Source of the DNA: Pelagibacteraceae bacterium
GTDB taxonomy: Bacteria; Pseudomonadota; Alphaproteobacteria; Pelagibacterales; Pelagibacteraceae
NCBI GenBank assembly: GCA_008638015.1
Contig: VTPD01000003.1
Span: 1 to 59,654 of the forward strand
Direction: 5' to 3'
DNA: 59,654 bases
Shown: one piece after another, positions 17,251 through 28,021 of the stretch
Position numbering within the stretch: the stretch's first letter is position 1
Layout of the letters: each line of letters opens with the position of its first letter
Position numbers and translations under genes: made by a program
Notes under the pieces: model-generated
What the model saw: the letters and a program-made list of their open reading frames with translations, nothing else
Told to the model about the DNA's origin: nothing
Database searches by the model: none

Positions 17251-18357
17251 ATGCAGGTTCAGGGAACTTGCGAAGAAAAATTTTTATCAATAAAAAATAT
17301 ATTTCAACAAAGCTTTGATAACAAAGAAGAGCATGGTGCTGGTTTTTCTGTCATTCAAAATGGTAATGTATTAATCAATTTATTTGGTGGAACAAGGGAT
17401 GGTAAAGAAACATGGAAAGAAAATACTATTGTTAATACTTTTTCTTTAAGCAAGGGTATTTATGCTGCTTGCATTTCAAAGCTGATTGCAGAAAATTTAT
17501 TAGATATAGAAAAACCTATTTCTTACTATTGGCAGTCATTTAACAAAAAAAATATTCTTGTAAGACATTTACTTTCTCATCAATCTGGAATGTATAGATT
17601 TAAGACAAAATTAAATAATAAAGATTTATTAGATTGGGAAAAAATTAAAACAATTTTAGAAAATCAAGAACCTGATCATAAGCCTGGTGAATTTACGTAT
17701 TATCATGCAAAAACTCATGGATATTTAGTTGGTAACTTAATTAATATTATCACTGGAATGACAGTTGGAGAGTATCTAAAAAAAAATATTTCAAATAAAT
17801 ATAAAGTAAATTTTTATTTTGGTTTAGATGACTTACAGTTAAATAATGTAGCAGATCTAGAGGAGGATCTGTCCGAAAGTAACGGGGGGGGAAATAATGA
17901 AGATTTAAATGCTTTTAATAATCCGGTTCATGATTTAAATTTTTACAACAGTCAAGAATGGAGAAAATCTGAAGTTCCCTCGATGGGAGGTCATGGAAAT
18001 GCAATGTCCATAGCTTTTATTTATGACTGTCTTGCTAATGATATTAAACAAAACAAAAATCTTATTTCTAATCAAGCTACACTGAAAAATGGACTTGTAG
18101 AAACCGGATCTAAAATCGATTTGAGTTTAAATTTACCTATTCGATGGACTAATCTTGGATTTATTTTACGAGGTGGATGGATGTTTGGAAAAAATAAAGA
18201 AGCTTTTGGTCATAATGGCTGGGGTGGGTCTCTTGGATTTGCCGATCCTATCATTGGATTGGGTATTGCATACGTAACAAAAAAAATTAATCCAACCATG
18301 GGATTGGATAAAAGAGCAGTTAATTTAATTAAAAAATTTTACGAAATAATAAATTAA
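17251..18357 (+). CDS. Serine hydrolase, beta-lactamase/esterase family VIII-like
   Basis: A 368-residue protein of the class C beta-lactamase superfamily, most like EstB-type esterases. The SxxK nucleophile motif is SLSK at 65-68. The Tyr motif lies in FTYYHAKTHGYLVG, and the third motif is the HxG form, GHNGWGGSLGFADP. No signal peptide is seen, so it is probably cytoplasmic and not an antibiotic-resistance enzyme. Its ATG follows the E2 stop with no gap, so it is likely translated by coupling. A role in pyruvate metabolism is not implied; the substrate is unknown. Confidence 0.88.
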   Translation: MQVQGTCEEKFLSIKNIFQQSFDNKEEHGAGFSVIQNGNVLINLFGGTRDGKETWKENTIVNTFSLSKGIYAACISKLIAENLLDIEKPISYYWQSFNKKNILVRHLLSHQSGMYRFKTKLNNKDLLDWEKIKTILENQEPDHKPGEFTYYHAKTHGYLVGNLINIITGMTVGEYLKKNISNKYKVNFYFGLDDLQLNNVADLEEDLSESNGGGNNEDLNAFNNPVHDLNFYNSQEWRKSEVPSMGGHGNAMSIAFIYDCLANDIKQNKNLISNQATLKNGLVETGSKIDLSLNLPIRWTNLGFILRGGWMFGKNKEAFGHNGWGGSLGFADPIIGLGIAYVTKKINPTMGLDKRAVNLIKKFYEIIN

Positions 18358-18359
18358 TT

Positions 18360-18449
18360 TGGCGGAGAGAGAGGGATTCGAACCCTCGGTACCTTTGACA
18401 GTACACACACTTTCCAAGCGTGCTGATTAAACCGCTCTCACATCTCTCC
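18360..18449 (-). tRNA. tRNA-Ser (anticodon GGA)
   Basis: Class II tRNA of 90 bases with a long variable arm. Acceptor GGAGAGA/TCTCTCC, discriminator G73, encoded CCA. Anticodon stem CACGC/GTGTG with loop TTGGAAA gives GGA for UCC and UCU codons; T arm GAGGG/CCCTC. It lies tail-to-tail with the serine hydrolase gene, two bases from its stop, and eight bases after the lepA stop, so it may be processed from the lepA operon transcript. Confidence 0.97.
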
Positions 18450-18457
18450 AAAAAATA

Positions 18458-20266
18458 TTAAGCATCTTTATTTATTTTTAAAACTCCAATAAATGCTTCT
18501 TGAGGTATCTCCACACTTCCAAATTGCTTCATTCTCGATTTTCCTCTTTTTTGCTTATCAAGCAATTTTCTTTTTCTATCTCTTGCTCCTCCACCATGAA
18601 TTTTCGTTAATACATCTTTTTTAAAACCTTGAATTGTTTCTCTGGCAATAATTTTTCCCCCTATTGCAGCTTGAATTGGAATTTGAAATTGATGTCTTGG
18701 TATAAGTTCTTTTAATTTTTCGCAGATTAATCTTCCTTGCCTTGGTGCAAATTCACGATGAATAATCATTGAAAGAGCATCTACTGGCTCTGCATTTACT
18801 AATAAAGATAATTTTATTAAATCACCTTCTTTATATTCACTTATTTCATAATCAAAACTAGCATAACCACTTGAAATAGATTTTAACCTATCGTAAAAAT
18901 CAAAGACCACTTCATTCAATGGTAATTCATATTTTAATACAGCTCTATTTCCTGAGTAGGAAAGATTTTTTTGCATACCTCTTTTGTCTTCACAAAGTTT
19001 AATGATGGATCCTAAATACTCATCTGGTGTAATCAATGTTGCATTGATCCATGGCTCTTTAATTGATTTAATATAATTTGGTTCTGGCATATTTGTTGGA
19101 TTCTGAAGATCAATTAAAGTTCCATCTGTTTTTTCAAGTTTATAAACAACGCCAGGAGTAGTAGTTATTAAGTTTAAATCATATTCACGATCTAATCGCT
19201 GCACAGCAATTTCCAGATGTAGCAATCCTAAAAATCCACATCTAAAACCTAATCCAAGTGCAGAAGAAGACTCTGGTTCATATAATAAACTAGAGTCATT
19301 TAATGCAAGTTTGCCTAAACTATCTCTAAGCAAACCATAGTCCGAACTATCAACTGGAAAAAGTCCACAAAAAACAACGGGCTTACTTGGCTTAAATCCA
19401 GGAAGTGCTTTTGCTACAGGATTTTTACTTAAAGTGATTGTGTCACCAACTTTTGTCTCGGATACACTTTTTATACCAGTTACAATAAAACCCATCTCAC
19501 CTGGTCCTAAAAATTCTTTATCAATAGGTTTTGGAGTAAAGACACCAACTTTATCAATTTTATATTTAGCACTATTAGACATCATCATAATTTCATCATC
19601 TCTTTTAATAAATCCATCAATAATTCTTACAAGAATTACAACTCCAAGATAACTATCATACCAACTATCTACTAATAATGCTTTCAACTGATCATTAGTT
19701 TCACTTTTAGGTGCTGGTAATTTTTCAACAATAGCTGTTAAAATTTCGTCTATTCCAATTCCAGATTTTCCTGATGCTAAAATTGCATTGGAAGTATCTA
19801 AACCAATAACATCCTCGATTTCTTGCTTAACTTTTTCAGGTTCGGAAGCTGGAAGATCTACTTTATTTAAAACAATAACAAGCTCATGATTATTATCCAT
19901 GGCTTGATACACATTTGCCAAGGTCTGAGCCTCAACACCTTGTGTACTATCAACAACTAACAAAGATCCCTCGCAAGCTGCTAAAGAACGACTAACTTCA
20001 TAACTGAAATCAACGTGACCAGGGGTGTCCATAATATTTAAAATATAATTTTTGCCATCCTTATGTTTATAATTAAGCCTTACAGTTTGAGCTTTAATAG
20101 TAATTCCACGCTCTCTTTCTATATCCATAGAATCAAGTACTTGTTCTTTCATTTCTCGGTCTTGTAATCCGCCACAAGTTTGAATTAGCCGATCTGCTAA
20201 AGTAGATTTACCATGATCGATATGAGCGACTATTGAAAAATTTCTTATAAGTTCTGTTGAACTCAT
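18458..20266 (-). CDS. lepA: Elongation factor 4 (LepA), back-translocating GTPase
   Basis: Ribosome-associated GTPase that improves translation under stress. At 602 residues it has the typical length. The G motifs are [13 protein letters not shown] (G1), [11 protein letters not shown] (G2), [12 protein letters not shown] (G3) and NKVDLP (G4). The EF-G-like domains follow, with [14 protein letters not shown] and the LepA-specific C-terminus including [19 protein letters not shown]. Its start overlaps the pheT stop by one base. Confidence 0.98.
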   Translation of the reverse strand: MSSTELIRNFSIVAHIDHGKSTLADRLIQTCGGLQDREMKEQVLDSMDIERERGITIKAQTVRLNYKHKDGKNYILNIMDTPGHVDFSYEVSRSLAACEGSLLVVDSTQGVEAQTLANVYQAMDNNHELVIVLNKVDLPASEPEKVKQEIEDVIGLDTSNAILASGKSGIGIDEILTAIVEKLPAPKSETNDQLKALLVDSWYDSYLGVVILVRIIDGFIKRDDEIMMMSNSAKYKIDKVGVFTPKPIDKEFLGPGEMGFIVTGIKSVSETKVGDTITLSKNPVAKALPGFKPSKPVVFCGLFPVDSSDYGLLRDSLGKLALNDSSLLYEPESSSALGLGFRCGFLGLLHLEIAVQRLDREYDLNLITTTPGVVYKLEKTDGTLIDLQNPTNMPEPNYIKSIKEPWINATLITPDEYLGSIIKLCEDKRGMQKNLSYSGNRAVLKYELPLNEVVFDFYDRLKSISSGYASFDYEISEYKEGDLIKLSLLVNAEPVDALSMIIHREFAPRQGRLICEKLKELIPRHQFQIPIQAAIGGKIIARETIQGFKKDVLTKIHGGGARDRKRKLLDKQKRGKSRMKQFGSVEIPQEAFIGVLKINKDA

Positions 20267-22650
20267 TAACTTCTTAAAGTGCCACCTGTTTTAGCTTGAA
20301 CAGACAAAATGATTTGTTGACTAATTGCTTCAATTGTTTTTTCATCTAACGTTTTATCCATGGATTGAAGCTTAACACTTAGTGCGATTGATTTTTTATT
20401 TTTTTCTATATTATCACCCTCATAAACATCAAAAATATCAATACTTTGAATTAATATAGGTTCGCAATTTTTAATTATAGAAATAATTTCACTAGCTTTT
20501 ATATTTTTATCTACCACAAATGCAAAATCCCTCTCAACTGACTGATATTTGGAAACTACAAAAACATTTTTATCTTTTTGTTTTTTCTTTGGTTCTTTAA
20601 AACCTTCTAAATAAATTTCAAAACCACAAGGTGAAAGCTTTTCAAATTCAAGTTGATTTGTAATTATTGGATTAATTTCTCCAAAAGTAGCAAGCAACGG
20701 ACCTTTATTTGAACCAAGATATATAGAGCCTGATCTTCCTGGATGAAAAAGTAAATTACTTTTATTTTCAATGACTAGCTTATCTTTTTCTATTCCTAAA
20801 TCTAATAAAACAGAAATCGCGTCTGATTTAACATCGTAAACATTTGATAAAGCATTTTTTTCTATCCAACTTTTTTCTATTTTATGTCCAAGTCTTAAAG
20901 CGCCAGCAACAACAGACTGGTCTCCTGGATTAATACCATTAAATACTGGACCAACTTCAAATAACATTAAATTTTTATAGCCTCTGTCGATATTATTTTT
21001 ACAATGAGTTAAAATATTCGAAAATATAGATGTTCTTAATGTATCAAGATCTGAAGAAATTGGATTAGTTAATCTTAACTTTTTATCAGTTAACAAATCA
21101 TTAATTTTTGAACTAGCAAAAGACCAGGTAACCGTTTCTAAATAACCAAGCGATGCGATAGATCTTTGGATATAGTGAAAAAGTTTTTGTTCATAATTTA
21201 AAGCAGGCTTGAAAGCTATACGATTAGGCTCAGCTAAAGGAATATTATTATAACCTTTAATTCTTATTAATTCCTCAATGATATCTACTTCCTGATTAAT
21301 GTCAGGTCTAAAACTTGGTACAATAAGATCCAAATAAGTTTTCTTATTTTTAACTATAAAGCCTAATTTTTCTAAAATTTTAATTGCTTCAATATTAGAA
21401 ATGCTAAATCCAATTAGTTTTTTAAAGTTAGAAACAATAAATTTAATTTTTTTTTCTTTATAGTTAGATTTTCCGATAATATTTATTTTACTTATTTTGC
21501 CTCCACAAATTTCTTGAATTAATTTAGAGGCTTTTATTAAGCCTTCTTCAATTGAATTGGGATCAACACCTCTCTCAAATCGGTATTTTGCATCAGTAAT
21601 GATACCAAGTTCTTTTGACGATTTAGCTATGGAAATAGGATCAAAGCTCGCAGCTTCTAAAAAGATATTAGTAGTATCAAGCTCAATACCTGTTGTTTCT
21701 CCTCCAATAATTCCTCCGAGACCGAGCACCTTCTCTTTATCAGAAATAACACAATGATCAGCACTTAGCTGATAATTCTTATTATCGAGTGCTTTAAAAC
21801 TCTCACCTTTTTTTGATCTACGAACAATAATTTTTTCTTTTATTTTATCTGCATCATAGGCATGAAGAGGTCTATTAATATCCAGCATTACATAATTAGT
21901 AATATCTACAATTGCTGATATTGGTTTTTGACCAACAGACTCTAAATGTTTTTTTAACCATACTGGGCTTTCTTTATTTTGCACTCCTTCTATGTAGCAT
22001 CCACCAAATTGGGAGCATCCTGATTCTCTTGCTATTTCTACTTTGATATTTTTTTTAGAAGTAACTTTTATTTTTTCTATTTTTTGTTGGATAAAGCTAC
22101 CTTCTCCACAAGCAGCTAGATCTCTAGCAATTCCTCTTACACCCAAACAATCGGATCGATTTGGTGTAATAGATATATCAATCATTGGATCTAAATTTTC
22201 TGTAAAAAAATTATCACCAATCTTTAATTTATTTTTTAATTCAATAATTCCTTCACTTTCTTCGGAAAGATTTAGTTCTGACTCAGAACAAAGCATTCCA
22301 AAAGATTCTACCCCTCTAATTTTTGCCACCGAAAGCTTCATGCCATTTTTTGGTATGACAGTTCCAGGTGAGGCATAAACAGTAATTAAACCGTCTCTAG
22401 CATTTGATGCTCCACAAACTACTTTTGTTATTTTTCCATCTCCAATATCCACATCACAAACTTTTAGTTTATCTGCATCAGGATGCTTAATGGCTTTGAG
22501 AACTTTGCAAACTTTAAAATTAGATAAATTACTTGATGCAGAAGTTATGCTTTCAACCTCAAGGCCAATTGAGGTTAGTTTTTCAGCAATTGCATTTGTA
22601 TTTGAAGAAGTTTTTAAATGTTTTTTTAACCAATTAAGAGTTATGTTCAT
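20266..22650 (-). CDS. pheT: Phenylalanyl-tRNA synthetase beta subunit
   Basis: Beta chain of the (alpha-beta)2 PheRS. The 794-residue protein has an N-terminal tRNA-binding (EMAP-like) domain with [21 protein letters not shown], the B3/B4 editing domain in the middle, B5 domain, a catalytic-like core and a C-terminal ferredoxin-fold anticodon-binding domain ([25 protein letters not shown]). Its start overlaps the pheS stop by four bases (ATGA) and its stop overlaps the lepA start. Confidence 0.98.
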   Translation of the reverse strand: MNITLNWLKKHLKTSSNTNAIAEKLTSIGLEVESITSASSNLSNFKVCKVLKAIKHPDADKLKVCDVDIGDGKITKVVCGASNARDGLITVYASPGTVIPKNGMKLSVAKIRGVESFGMLCSESELNLSEESEGIIELKNKLKIGDNFFTENLDPMIDISITPNRSDCLGVRGIARDLAACGEGSFIQQKIEKIKVTSKKNIKVEIARESGCSQFGGCYIEGVQNKESPVWLKKHLESVGQKPISAIVDITNYVMLDINRPLHAYDADKIKEKIIVRRSKKGESFKALDNKNYQLSADHCVISDKEKVLGLGGIIGGETTGIELDTTNIFLEAASFDPISIAKSSKELGIITDAKYRFERGVDPNSIEEGLIKASKLIQEICGGKISKINIIGKSNYKEKKIKFIVSNFKKLIGFSISNIEAIKILEKLGFIVKNKKTYLDLIVPSFRPDINQEVDIIEELIRIKGYNNIPLAEPNRIAFKPALNYEQKLFHYIQRSIASLGYLETVTWSFASSKINDLLTDKKLRLTNPISSDLDTLRTSIFSNILTHCKNNIDRGYKNLMLFEVGPVFNGINPGDQSVVAGALRLGHKIEKSWIEKNALSNVYDVKSDAISVLLDLGIEKDKLVIENKSNLLFHPGRSGSIYLGSNKGPLLATFGEINPIITNQLEFEKLSPCGFEIYLEGFKEPKKKQKDKNVFVVSKYQSVERDFAFVVDKNIKASEIISIIKNCEPILIQSIDIFDVYEGDNIEKNKKSIALSVKLQSMDKTLDEKTIEAISQQIILSVQAKTGGTLRS

Positions 22651-23714
22651 CTGGACAACCCTCTATAATTTGATGGAACATCATTTGCATTAAAGCCAAA
22701 ATGCTCTAACCATCTAACATCACTTTCAAAAAAAGATCGTAAATCATTAATGCCATACTTAAGCATTGCTAAACGATCGATCCCTACCCCAAAAGCATAT
22801 CCTTGGTATTTTGATGGGTCTACTTTTGCATTTTTTAAAACATTTGGATGAACCATTCCACATCCTAAAATTTCTAACCATTTGTCACCTTGGCCTATGG
22901 TTATTTTACCATTCTTAAGTTCGTAACCAATATCTACCTCTGCTGAAGGCTCGGTAAAAGGAAAGTGGCTAGGCCTAAATCTCATTTTTATTTCATCCAC
23001 TTCAAAAAATTTTTTTAAAAAATAATCAAGACAACCTCGTAGATCAGCCATTGTTACATTTTGATCTACATATAAGCCCTCTAATTGGTGAAACATTGGA
23101 GTATGTGTTTGATCACTATCACATCGATATGTTCTTCCGGGTGCTATAATTTTAAAAGGAGGTTTGCCATTCAACATAGTGCGTATTTGAACTGGAGATG
23201 TATGAGTTCTCAGTAAAAGATTTTTACTTTCATCTAGATAGAAAGTGTCATGCATATCTCTGGCTGGATGATTTGGTGGAGTATTGAGCGCTGTGAAATT
23301 ATTATACTCGTTTTCTACATCTGGACCCTCCGCTACCGAAAAACCTAATTCAGCAAATATCGAAGTAAGTTCATCGATCACCTGCGATACTGGATGAACT
23401 TTTCCTTGTGGTCTGTTAGTTCCTGGTAAGGTTACATCAACTGTTTGATCTTGTAATTTTTTTTCTAATTCTTCTTGATCAAATTGATTAGTTAAATTTT
23501 GAAATTTATCTAAAACCTTACTTTTTAAAATATTTATTTCTGATGCAAATTCTTTTTTTTTATCTTTTTCAATTGTTGCAAGGTCTTGAAAAAGTTTTGA
23601 TAATTTCCCTTTTTTTCCTAAAATTTCTATTTTAAAATTTTCTAATTCAGTTTTGCTTTTAATATTAGCAAAACCACTAAATATTTCTTGTTCTAATGTA
23701 GATAAGTCGGTCAT
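22647..23714 (-). CDS. pheS: Phenylalanyl-tRNA synthetase alpha subunit
   Basis: Catalytic alpha chain of PheRS, 355 residues. An N-terminal coiled coil binds tRNA. The class II core shows [32 protein letters not shown], the motif 2 region [30 protein letters not shown] and motif 3 GFGVGIDRL-like ([16 protein letters not shown]). It belongs to the thrS-infC-rpmI-rplT-pheS-pheT cluster, and is four-base coupled to pheT. Confidence 0.98.
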   Translation of the reverse strand: MTDLSTLEQEIFSGFANIKSKTELENFKIEILGKKGKLSKLFQDLATIEKDKKKEFASEINILKSKVLDKFQNLTNQFDQEELEKKLQDQTVDVTLPGTNRPQGKVHPVSQVIDELTSIFAELGFSVAEGPDVENEYNNFTALNTPPNHPARDMHDTFYLDESKNLLLRTHTSPVQIRTMLNGKPPFKIIAPGRTYRCDSDQTHTPMFHQLEGLYVDQNVTMADLRGCLDYFLKKFFEVDEIKMRFRPSHFPFTEPSAEVDIGYELKNGKITIGQGDKWLEILGCGMVHPNVLKNAKVDPSKYQGYAFGVGIDRLAMLKYGINDLRSFFESDVRWLEHFGFNANDVPSNYRGLSR

Positions 23715-23735
23715 CTAAAAAATTAAAATTTAAAT

Positions 23736-24092
23736 TTAATTTAGATGTAGTTGTACCTTTTTTACGATGGATTTAAAAGCTTCAGGATTATGGTAAGCAA
23801 TATCAGCTAAAACTTTTCTATCAATTTTAATTTTTGACTTCACAAGACCATTAATAAATTTAGAATAAGTTAGTCCTTCAGCTCGTACACCTGCATTAAT
23901 TCTTTGAATCCATAAAGATCTGAAAATTCTTTTGTTTCTTCTTCTGTCACGATACGCATATTGTAAAGATTTTTCTACTGCTTGCTTAGCAACTCGAATT
24001 GTATTTTTTCGTCTTCCTCTAAAACCTTTAGCTTGCTTATAAACTTTTTTATGTTTCTGGTGACTTGCCTGACCTCTTTTAACTCTTGCCAT
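23736..24092 (-). CDS. rplT: 50S ribosomal protein L20
   Basis: Early assembly protein of the large subunit; in many bacteria it also represses its own operon. The 118 residues match the family throughout: [61 protein letters not shown]. It follows rpmI by three bases. Confidence 0.99.
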   Translation of the reverse strand: MARVKRGQASHQKHKKVYKQAKGFRGRRKNTIRVAKQAVEKSLQYAYRDRRRNKRIFRSLWIQRINAGVRAEGLTYSKFINGLVKSKIKIDRKVLADIAYHNPEAFKSIVKKVQLHLN

Positions 24093-24095
24093 AAT

Positions 24096-24302
24096 TTATC
24101 CTCTTACACTGTAAGGCATGTAAGACTTAATTATTTTTGAGTCTTGTTTGGAAAGAACTGTTGTGCCTCTAAGTTTTCTAATTTGTGCGTTTGTTCTTTT
24201 AATCATGCCATGTCTTTTTCCAGCTTGAGGAGCTTTTACTTTTCCTTTAGCTGTAAATTTAAATCTTTTCTTTGCTGAACTTTTAGTTTTAAGTTTTCCC
24301 AT
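24096..24302 (-). CDS. rpmI: 50S ribosomal protein L35
   Basis: A 68-residue basic ribosomal protein with the usual [20 protein letters not shown] opening and the [18 protein letters not shown] region. It lies between infC and rplT in the standard order. The 57-base gap before it (24303-24359) is where L20-responsive regulatory structures occur in other bacteria; I see only a weak AT-rich hairpin there. Confidence 0.98.
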   Translation of the reverse strand: MGKLKTKSSAKKRFKFTAKGKVKAPQAGKRHGMIKRTNAQIRKLRGTTVLSKQDSKIIKSYMPYSVRG

Positions 24303-24359
24303 AAAAATGTAGCAGGGTTATACAAACATTGTGTTTTGAAAACAATAAAAATGTGGGAC

Positions 24360-24899
24360 TTATAAAGCTTGTATTATTAAGGTCATTTGTCGACCTTCCA
24401 TTTTGGCATGCTGCTCTACCTTACCTACTTCTTTTGTGTCTTCTGTAATTCTTCTAACTAAGTCATAAGCAGCCTTCAAATACTCCATTTCACGTCCTTT
24501 AAATTTAATTGTGAATTTAACCTTGTCGCCAGCTGTCAAAAATTTCTGTGCATTTTTAATTTTAAAATCATAATCATGCTTGTCAGTTACTGGACGTAAT
24601 TTAATTTCTTTTAAGTTTATAACTTTTTGTTTTTTTTTCGCTTGATTAGCTTTTTTTTGCAATTCATATTTATATTTTCCACTATCCATAATTTTACATA
24701 CGGGTGGTTTAGTATTGGGAGCAATTTCAATTAAATCCAATCCGACTTCCTGAGCTCTATTAATTGCTTCGCCGACTGGAACAATACCTATGTTCTCTCC
24801 TTCATGACCAATAAGCTGGACTTCCGTCGCTCTAATATTTTCATTAGTGCGAGGACCTCTATCTCTTGGTTTTCGATTGTATTGAAAATTCTTATTAAT
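24360..24899 (-). CDS. infC: Translation initiation factor IF-3 (ATT start codon)
   Basis: IF-3 prevents premature subunit joining and proofreads initiation. The first ATG in frame is at 24740, but the conserved N-terminal domain continues upstream without a stop (NKNFQYNRKPRDRGPRTNE, then IRATEVQLIGHEGENIGIV). The best start is an ATT at 24899, seven bases after an AGAGG ribosome-binding site (24907-24911) that overlaps the thrS stop. This gives 179 residues, the normal IF-3 length. AUU is the classical infC start codon used for autoregulation, because IF-3 discriminates against non-standard starts. The C-terminal domain has IKLRPVTDKHDYDFKIK-like and MEYLKAAYDL segments. Confidence 0.93.
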   Translation of the reverse strand: MNKNFQYNRKPRDRGPRTNENIRATEVQLIGHEGENIGIVPVGEAINRAQEVGLDLIEIAPNTKPPVCKIMDSGKYKYELQKKANQAKKKQKVINLKEIKLRPVTDKHDYDFKIKNAQKFLTAGDKVKFTIKFKGREMEYLKAAYDLVRRITEDTKEVGKVEQHAKMEGRQMTLIIQAL

Positions 24900-24910
24900 A
24901 AAAATACCTC

Positions 24911-26827
24911 TTAAAATTTTGGAGCTTGAGACTCTTGAGATAAGCTTGATAAAATTTCACTAAACTTAGCAGTTTGTTGATCTTCTTTTCCTAATCTTCT
25001 CAATGTAATAGTTTTGTCTTGAACTTCTTTTGAACCGCAAATCATTAAGACGGGAACTTTGGCCAAAGAGTGTTCTCTAATTTTGTAATTAATTTTTTCA
25101 TTTCTTAAATCGATAATAGGTCTTATTGAATTTTTTTCAAGCTGATTTAACATTTCTTTTGCATATTCGTGATGCTCTTCATTGATTGGAAGTATAGCAA
25201 CTTGAACTGGGGACAACCAAAATGGTAGCTTACCAGCATAGTGTTCAATTAAAATTCCTGTAAATCTTTCTAAAGAACCAAATAATGCTCGGTGCAACAT
25301 CACTGGAGTTTTTTTCTTACCTTCTTTATCTATATACGTTGAGCCTAATCTTCCTGGTAAGTTTAAATCTACCTGTAAAGTTCCACATTGCCAGTCTCTA
25401 CCGATAGCATCCCTTAAAACAAATTCAATTTTAGGACCATAAAAAGCTCCCTCTCCTTTATTGAGCGTATAGTCAACATTCGATGCTTTTATTGCTTCTA
25501 ATAAAGCCTTTTCGGCCTGATCCCACACAGCATCATCGCCTACTCTTTTTTCTGGTCGATCTGCATATTTTAGAGAAACATTTTCAAATCCAAATGATTT
25601 ATAAATATCTAAAATTAGCTTTGTAACTTTGACGGACTCTTCTGTTATTTGTTCTTCTGTACAAAAAATATGTGCATCATCCTGGGTAAAAGATCTTACA
25701 CGCATCAAACCATGTAATGCTCCCGAAGGCTCATATCTATGAACTTTTCCAAATTCAGATAACTTTAGCGGTAAATCTTTATAACTTTTTAGTCCCTGAT
25801 TATAAACTTGGCAATGCCCAGGACAGTTCATTGGCTTAATTGCAAATGTTCTCTCATCCGGAGTAACCGTAGTGTACATATATTCTTGAAACTTTTCCCA
25901 ATGACCTGATTTTTCCCATAAGCCTCTATCAATAATTTCTGGGGTATTCACCTCCATATATCCTGCTTCCAGTTGTTTCTTTCTCATAAAATCAACTAAA
26001 GTTTGAAATAGTGTCCAACCTTTTTGATGCCAAAATACAGCACCAGGACTTTCTTCTTGAAAATGAAACAAGTCCATAGTCTTACCTAATTTTCTATGAT
26101 CTCGCTTCTCAGCTTCCTCCAAATTATGCAAATATAGATCCAAATCTTTTTTTGACTTCCAGCAAGTTCCATAAATTCTTTGTAGCATTACATTGTTAGA
26201 GTCTCCTCTCCAGTACGCGCCAGCTACTTTCATTAATTTAAATGCCTTACCAATTCTACCAATGCTTGGTAAATGAGGTCCTCTACATAAATCATGCCAA
26301 TCTCCATGGAAATAAATTGATATTTCCTCATTGCCAGGAATTGCATCTATCAGCTCAGCTTTGTAACTCTCTCCAATACTTTTAAAATGATCTATTGCTT
26401 TTTTTCTTTCCCAAACTTCTCTTCTTGTTTGTGGATCTTGATCAATTATTTCCATCATTTTTTTTTCAATTTTTGATAGGTCTTCGTCTGTAAAAGGTTC
26501 CTCTCGAGCAAAATCGTAATAAAAACCATTCTCAATGACAGGACCGATCGTAACTTGAGTACCTGGATATAATTGCTGAACTGCCATGGCCATCACATGA
26601 GCTGAATCGTGTCTCAATAATTCTAATGCATAATCATCATCTAGAGTAATAATTTTAACCTTGGAATCCTTGCTAATTTCTACAGATAAGTCTTTGTATT
26701 CATCATTTACTTGAATGGCTAAAGCCTTTTTGGCTAGTGAGATACTTATGTCTTTTGCAATATCATAACCAGTTACCGTCTTACTGTAGGAAATTTTTTT
26801 TCCATCCGGTAGCTGAACTATTGGCAT
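24911..26827 (-). CDS. thrS: Threonyl-tRNA synthetase
   Basis: The 638-residue enzyme has an N-terminal TGS domain (1-60), the editing domain with HDSAHVMAMAVQQLYP near residue 74 (HxxxH), and the class II core with the zinc ligand Cys in AIKPMNCPGHCQVYN near residue 333. Motif 2 is RVRSFTQDDAHIFC and motif 3 is MLHRALFGSLERF, followed by an anticodon-binding domain. It heads the thrS-infC-rpmI-rplT-pheST-lepA cluster; the infC ribosome-binding site overlaps its stop codon. A 28-base gap separates it from the glycosyltransferase stop upstream. Confidence 0.98.
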   Translation of the reverse strand: MPIVQLPDGKKISYSKTVTGYDIAKDISISLAKKALAIQVNDEYKDLSVEISKDSKVKIITLDDDYALELLRHDSAHVMAMAVQQLYPGTQVTIGPVIENGFYYDFAREEPFTDEDLSKIEKKMMEIIDQDPQTRREVWERKKAIDHFKSIGESYKAELIDAIPGNEEISIYFHGDWHDLCRGPHLPSIGRIGKAFKLMKVAGAYWRGDSNNVMLQRIYGTCWKSKKDLDLYLHNLEEAEKRDHRKLGKTMDLFHFQEESPGAVFWHQKGWTLFQTLVDFMRKKQLEAGYMEVNTPEIIDRGLWEKSGHWEKFQEYMYTTVTPDERTFAIKPMNCPGHCQVYNQGLKSYKDLPLKLSEFGKVHRYEPSGALHGLMRVRSFTQDDAHIFCTEEQITEESVKVTKLILDIYKSFGFENVSLKYADRPEKRVGDDAVWDQAEKALLEAIKASNVDYTLNKGEGAFYGPKIEFVLRDAIGRDWQCGTLQVDLNLPGRLGSTYIDKEGKKKTPVMLHRALFGSLERFTGILIEHYAGKLPFWLSPVQVAILPINEEHHEYAKEMLNQLEKNSIRPIIDLRNEKINYKIREHSLAKVPVLMICGSKEVQDKTITLRRLGKEDQQTAKFSEILSSLSQESQAPKF

Positions 26828-26855
26828 AAATTTTGAGCTTTGATCATTGCAGATT

Positions 26856-27992
26856 TTAATAAACTAATGATTGATAAATTTCTAGTGTTTTTACACACAT
26901 CTGATCCTGAGTATAATTTTGTAAAACATTTTTTCTTCCTAGCTTACCCATTGCCGAAAGTTTTTCAAAATCCATCTTTGATATATCAAAAATTTTATTT
27001 GCAAGCGCGTGAATATTGTTTGGTTCTATAATCCAGCCTGTTTCTTGATCTGCAATTGTTTCCTTTGAGCCTCCAATTGCACTAGCTAAAATAGGCTTTT
27101 CCATCGCTTGAGCTTCTACACTTACCCTTCCGAAAGCCTCCGGTTCAATGGATGCTGACACTACCAAGTTACAAAAAGAATAAGCGAGTGGCATATCACT
27201 CATTGCCTCCATTATTCTTACTTTATCCACTAGTTTGTATGTATAAATTAAATCTATTAGTTCCTGCTTATAGTTTATTTTTGTATCTGCTCCTCCCAGA
27301 ATGATAAAAAAAATATTTGATAACTTATTTTCTTTTTTTAAATAGTTCGCAGCTTCAATAAATAATGTTTGCCCTTTCCAGCTGGTTAATCTTCCTGGTA
27401 GCAACACTAAAAAATTTTGGTTAGAAAATCCAATTTGTTTTCTTAAATTTTCTTTTTGACTATCATTAACATTGCTAGGGTTAAAATAATTTATATCAAT
27501 GCCCCGCTTGACTAGCTCAATATTTTTATCTTTATTATAATTAGTTTGTATATGGTTTTTAATAAAGTTAGATCCAGCTATCACAATATCTGATTTTATC
27601 ATGATAGAATTATAATATTTTTTTATACTTGATGAAAAATTATACGTTCCATGAAAGGTTGTTACAAACTTTGTATTAGTTAATTTGCATGCAAAATAAC
27701 ATGACCAAGCTGGTCCACGACTACGAGCGTGAACAATATTAATTTTATATTTCTTGATAAGATAAAAAATATAAAAAATATTTAATAGTATAAAAAAAAT
27801 ATTTTTGGATGTGGGCCATTTAAAAACCTTTATACTTTTGCTCAAAAGCTCTAATTGTTTGCCGCCTGTAGTCATTATCGCAGAAAATTCACCATGGCTC
27901 GATACATGTTCTGCAATGTGCCTACAGCCTGTTTCTGCTCCACCTATTCCCATGTTGGGAATGACTTGTAATAATCTTATTTTTTTAATCAT
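26856..27992 (-). CDS. Glycosyltransferase family 4 protein
   Basis: GT-B fold glycosyltransferase of the WaaG/WbaZ kind that uses a nucleotide-sugar donor. Visible features are the N-terminal LLQVIPNMGIGGAETGCRHIAEH, the LLPGRLTSWKGQ segment opening the C-terminal donor-binding domain, and the EPEAFGRVSVEAQAMEKP retaining-GT motif (E-x7-E). I use the ATG at 27992 (378 residues); an ATG at 28016 would add eight atypical residues and leave only five bases to the divergent gene. Likely role is LPS or other surface-glycan assembly, inferred from family only. Confidence 0.9.
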   Translation of the reverse strand: MIKKIRLLQVIPNMGIGGAETGCRHIAEHVSSHGEFSAIMTTGGKQLELLSKSIKVFKWPTSKNIFFILLNIFYIFYLIKKYKINIVHARSRGPAWSCYFACKLTNTKFVTTFHGTYNFSSSIKKYYNSIMIKSDIVIAGSNFIKNHIQTNYNKDKNIELVKRGIDINYFNPSNVNDSQKENLRKQIGFSNQNFLVLLPGRLTSWKGQTLFIEAANYLKKENKLSNIFFIILGGADTKINYKQELIDLIYTYKLVDKVRIMEAMSDMPLAYSFCNLVVSASIEPEAFGRVSVEAQAMEKPILASAIGGSKETIADQETGWIIEPNNIHALANKIFDISKMDFEKLSAMGKLGRKNVLQNYTQDQMCVKTLEIYQSLVY

Positions 27993-28021
27993 TGAGTTTG
28001 TGATAAAAAATTGCACATCTT

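Noticed and set aside
17251-18357. Serine hydrolase as an antibiotic-resistance beta-lactamase
   Set aside because: No signal peptide and an HxG instead of KTG third motif; fits esterase family VIII-like proteins.
24360-24740. infC starting at the first ATG (126 residues)
   Set aside because: Would remove half of the conserved IF-3 N-terminal domain; the in-frame ATT at 24899 with a good ribosome-binding site restores it.
27993-28016. Eight-residue N-terminal extension of the glycosyltransferase
   Set aside because: Not family-like and would nearly touch the divergent hydrolase start; the ATG at 27992 starts the Rossmann strand properly.
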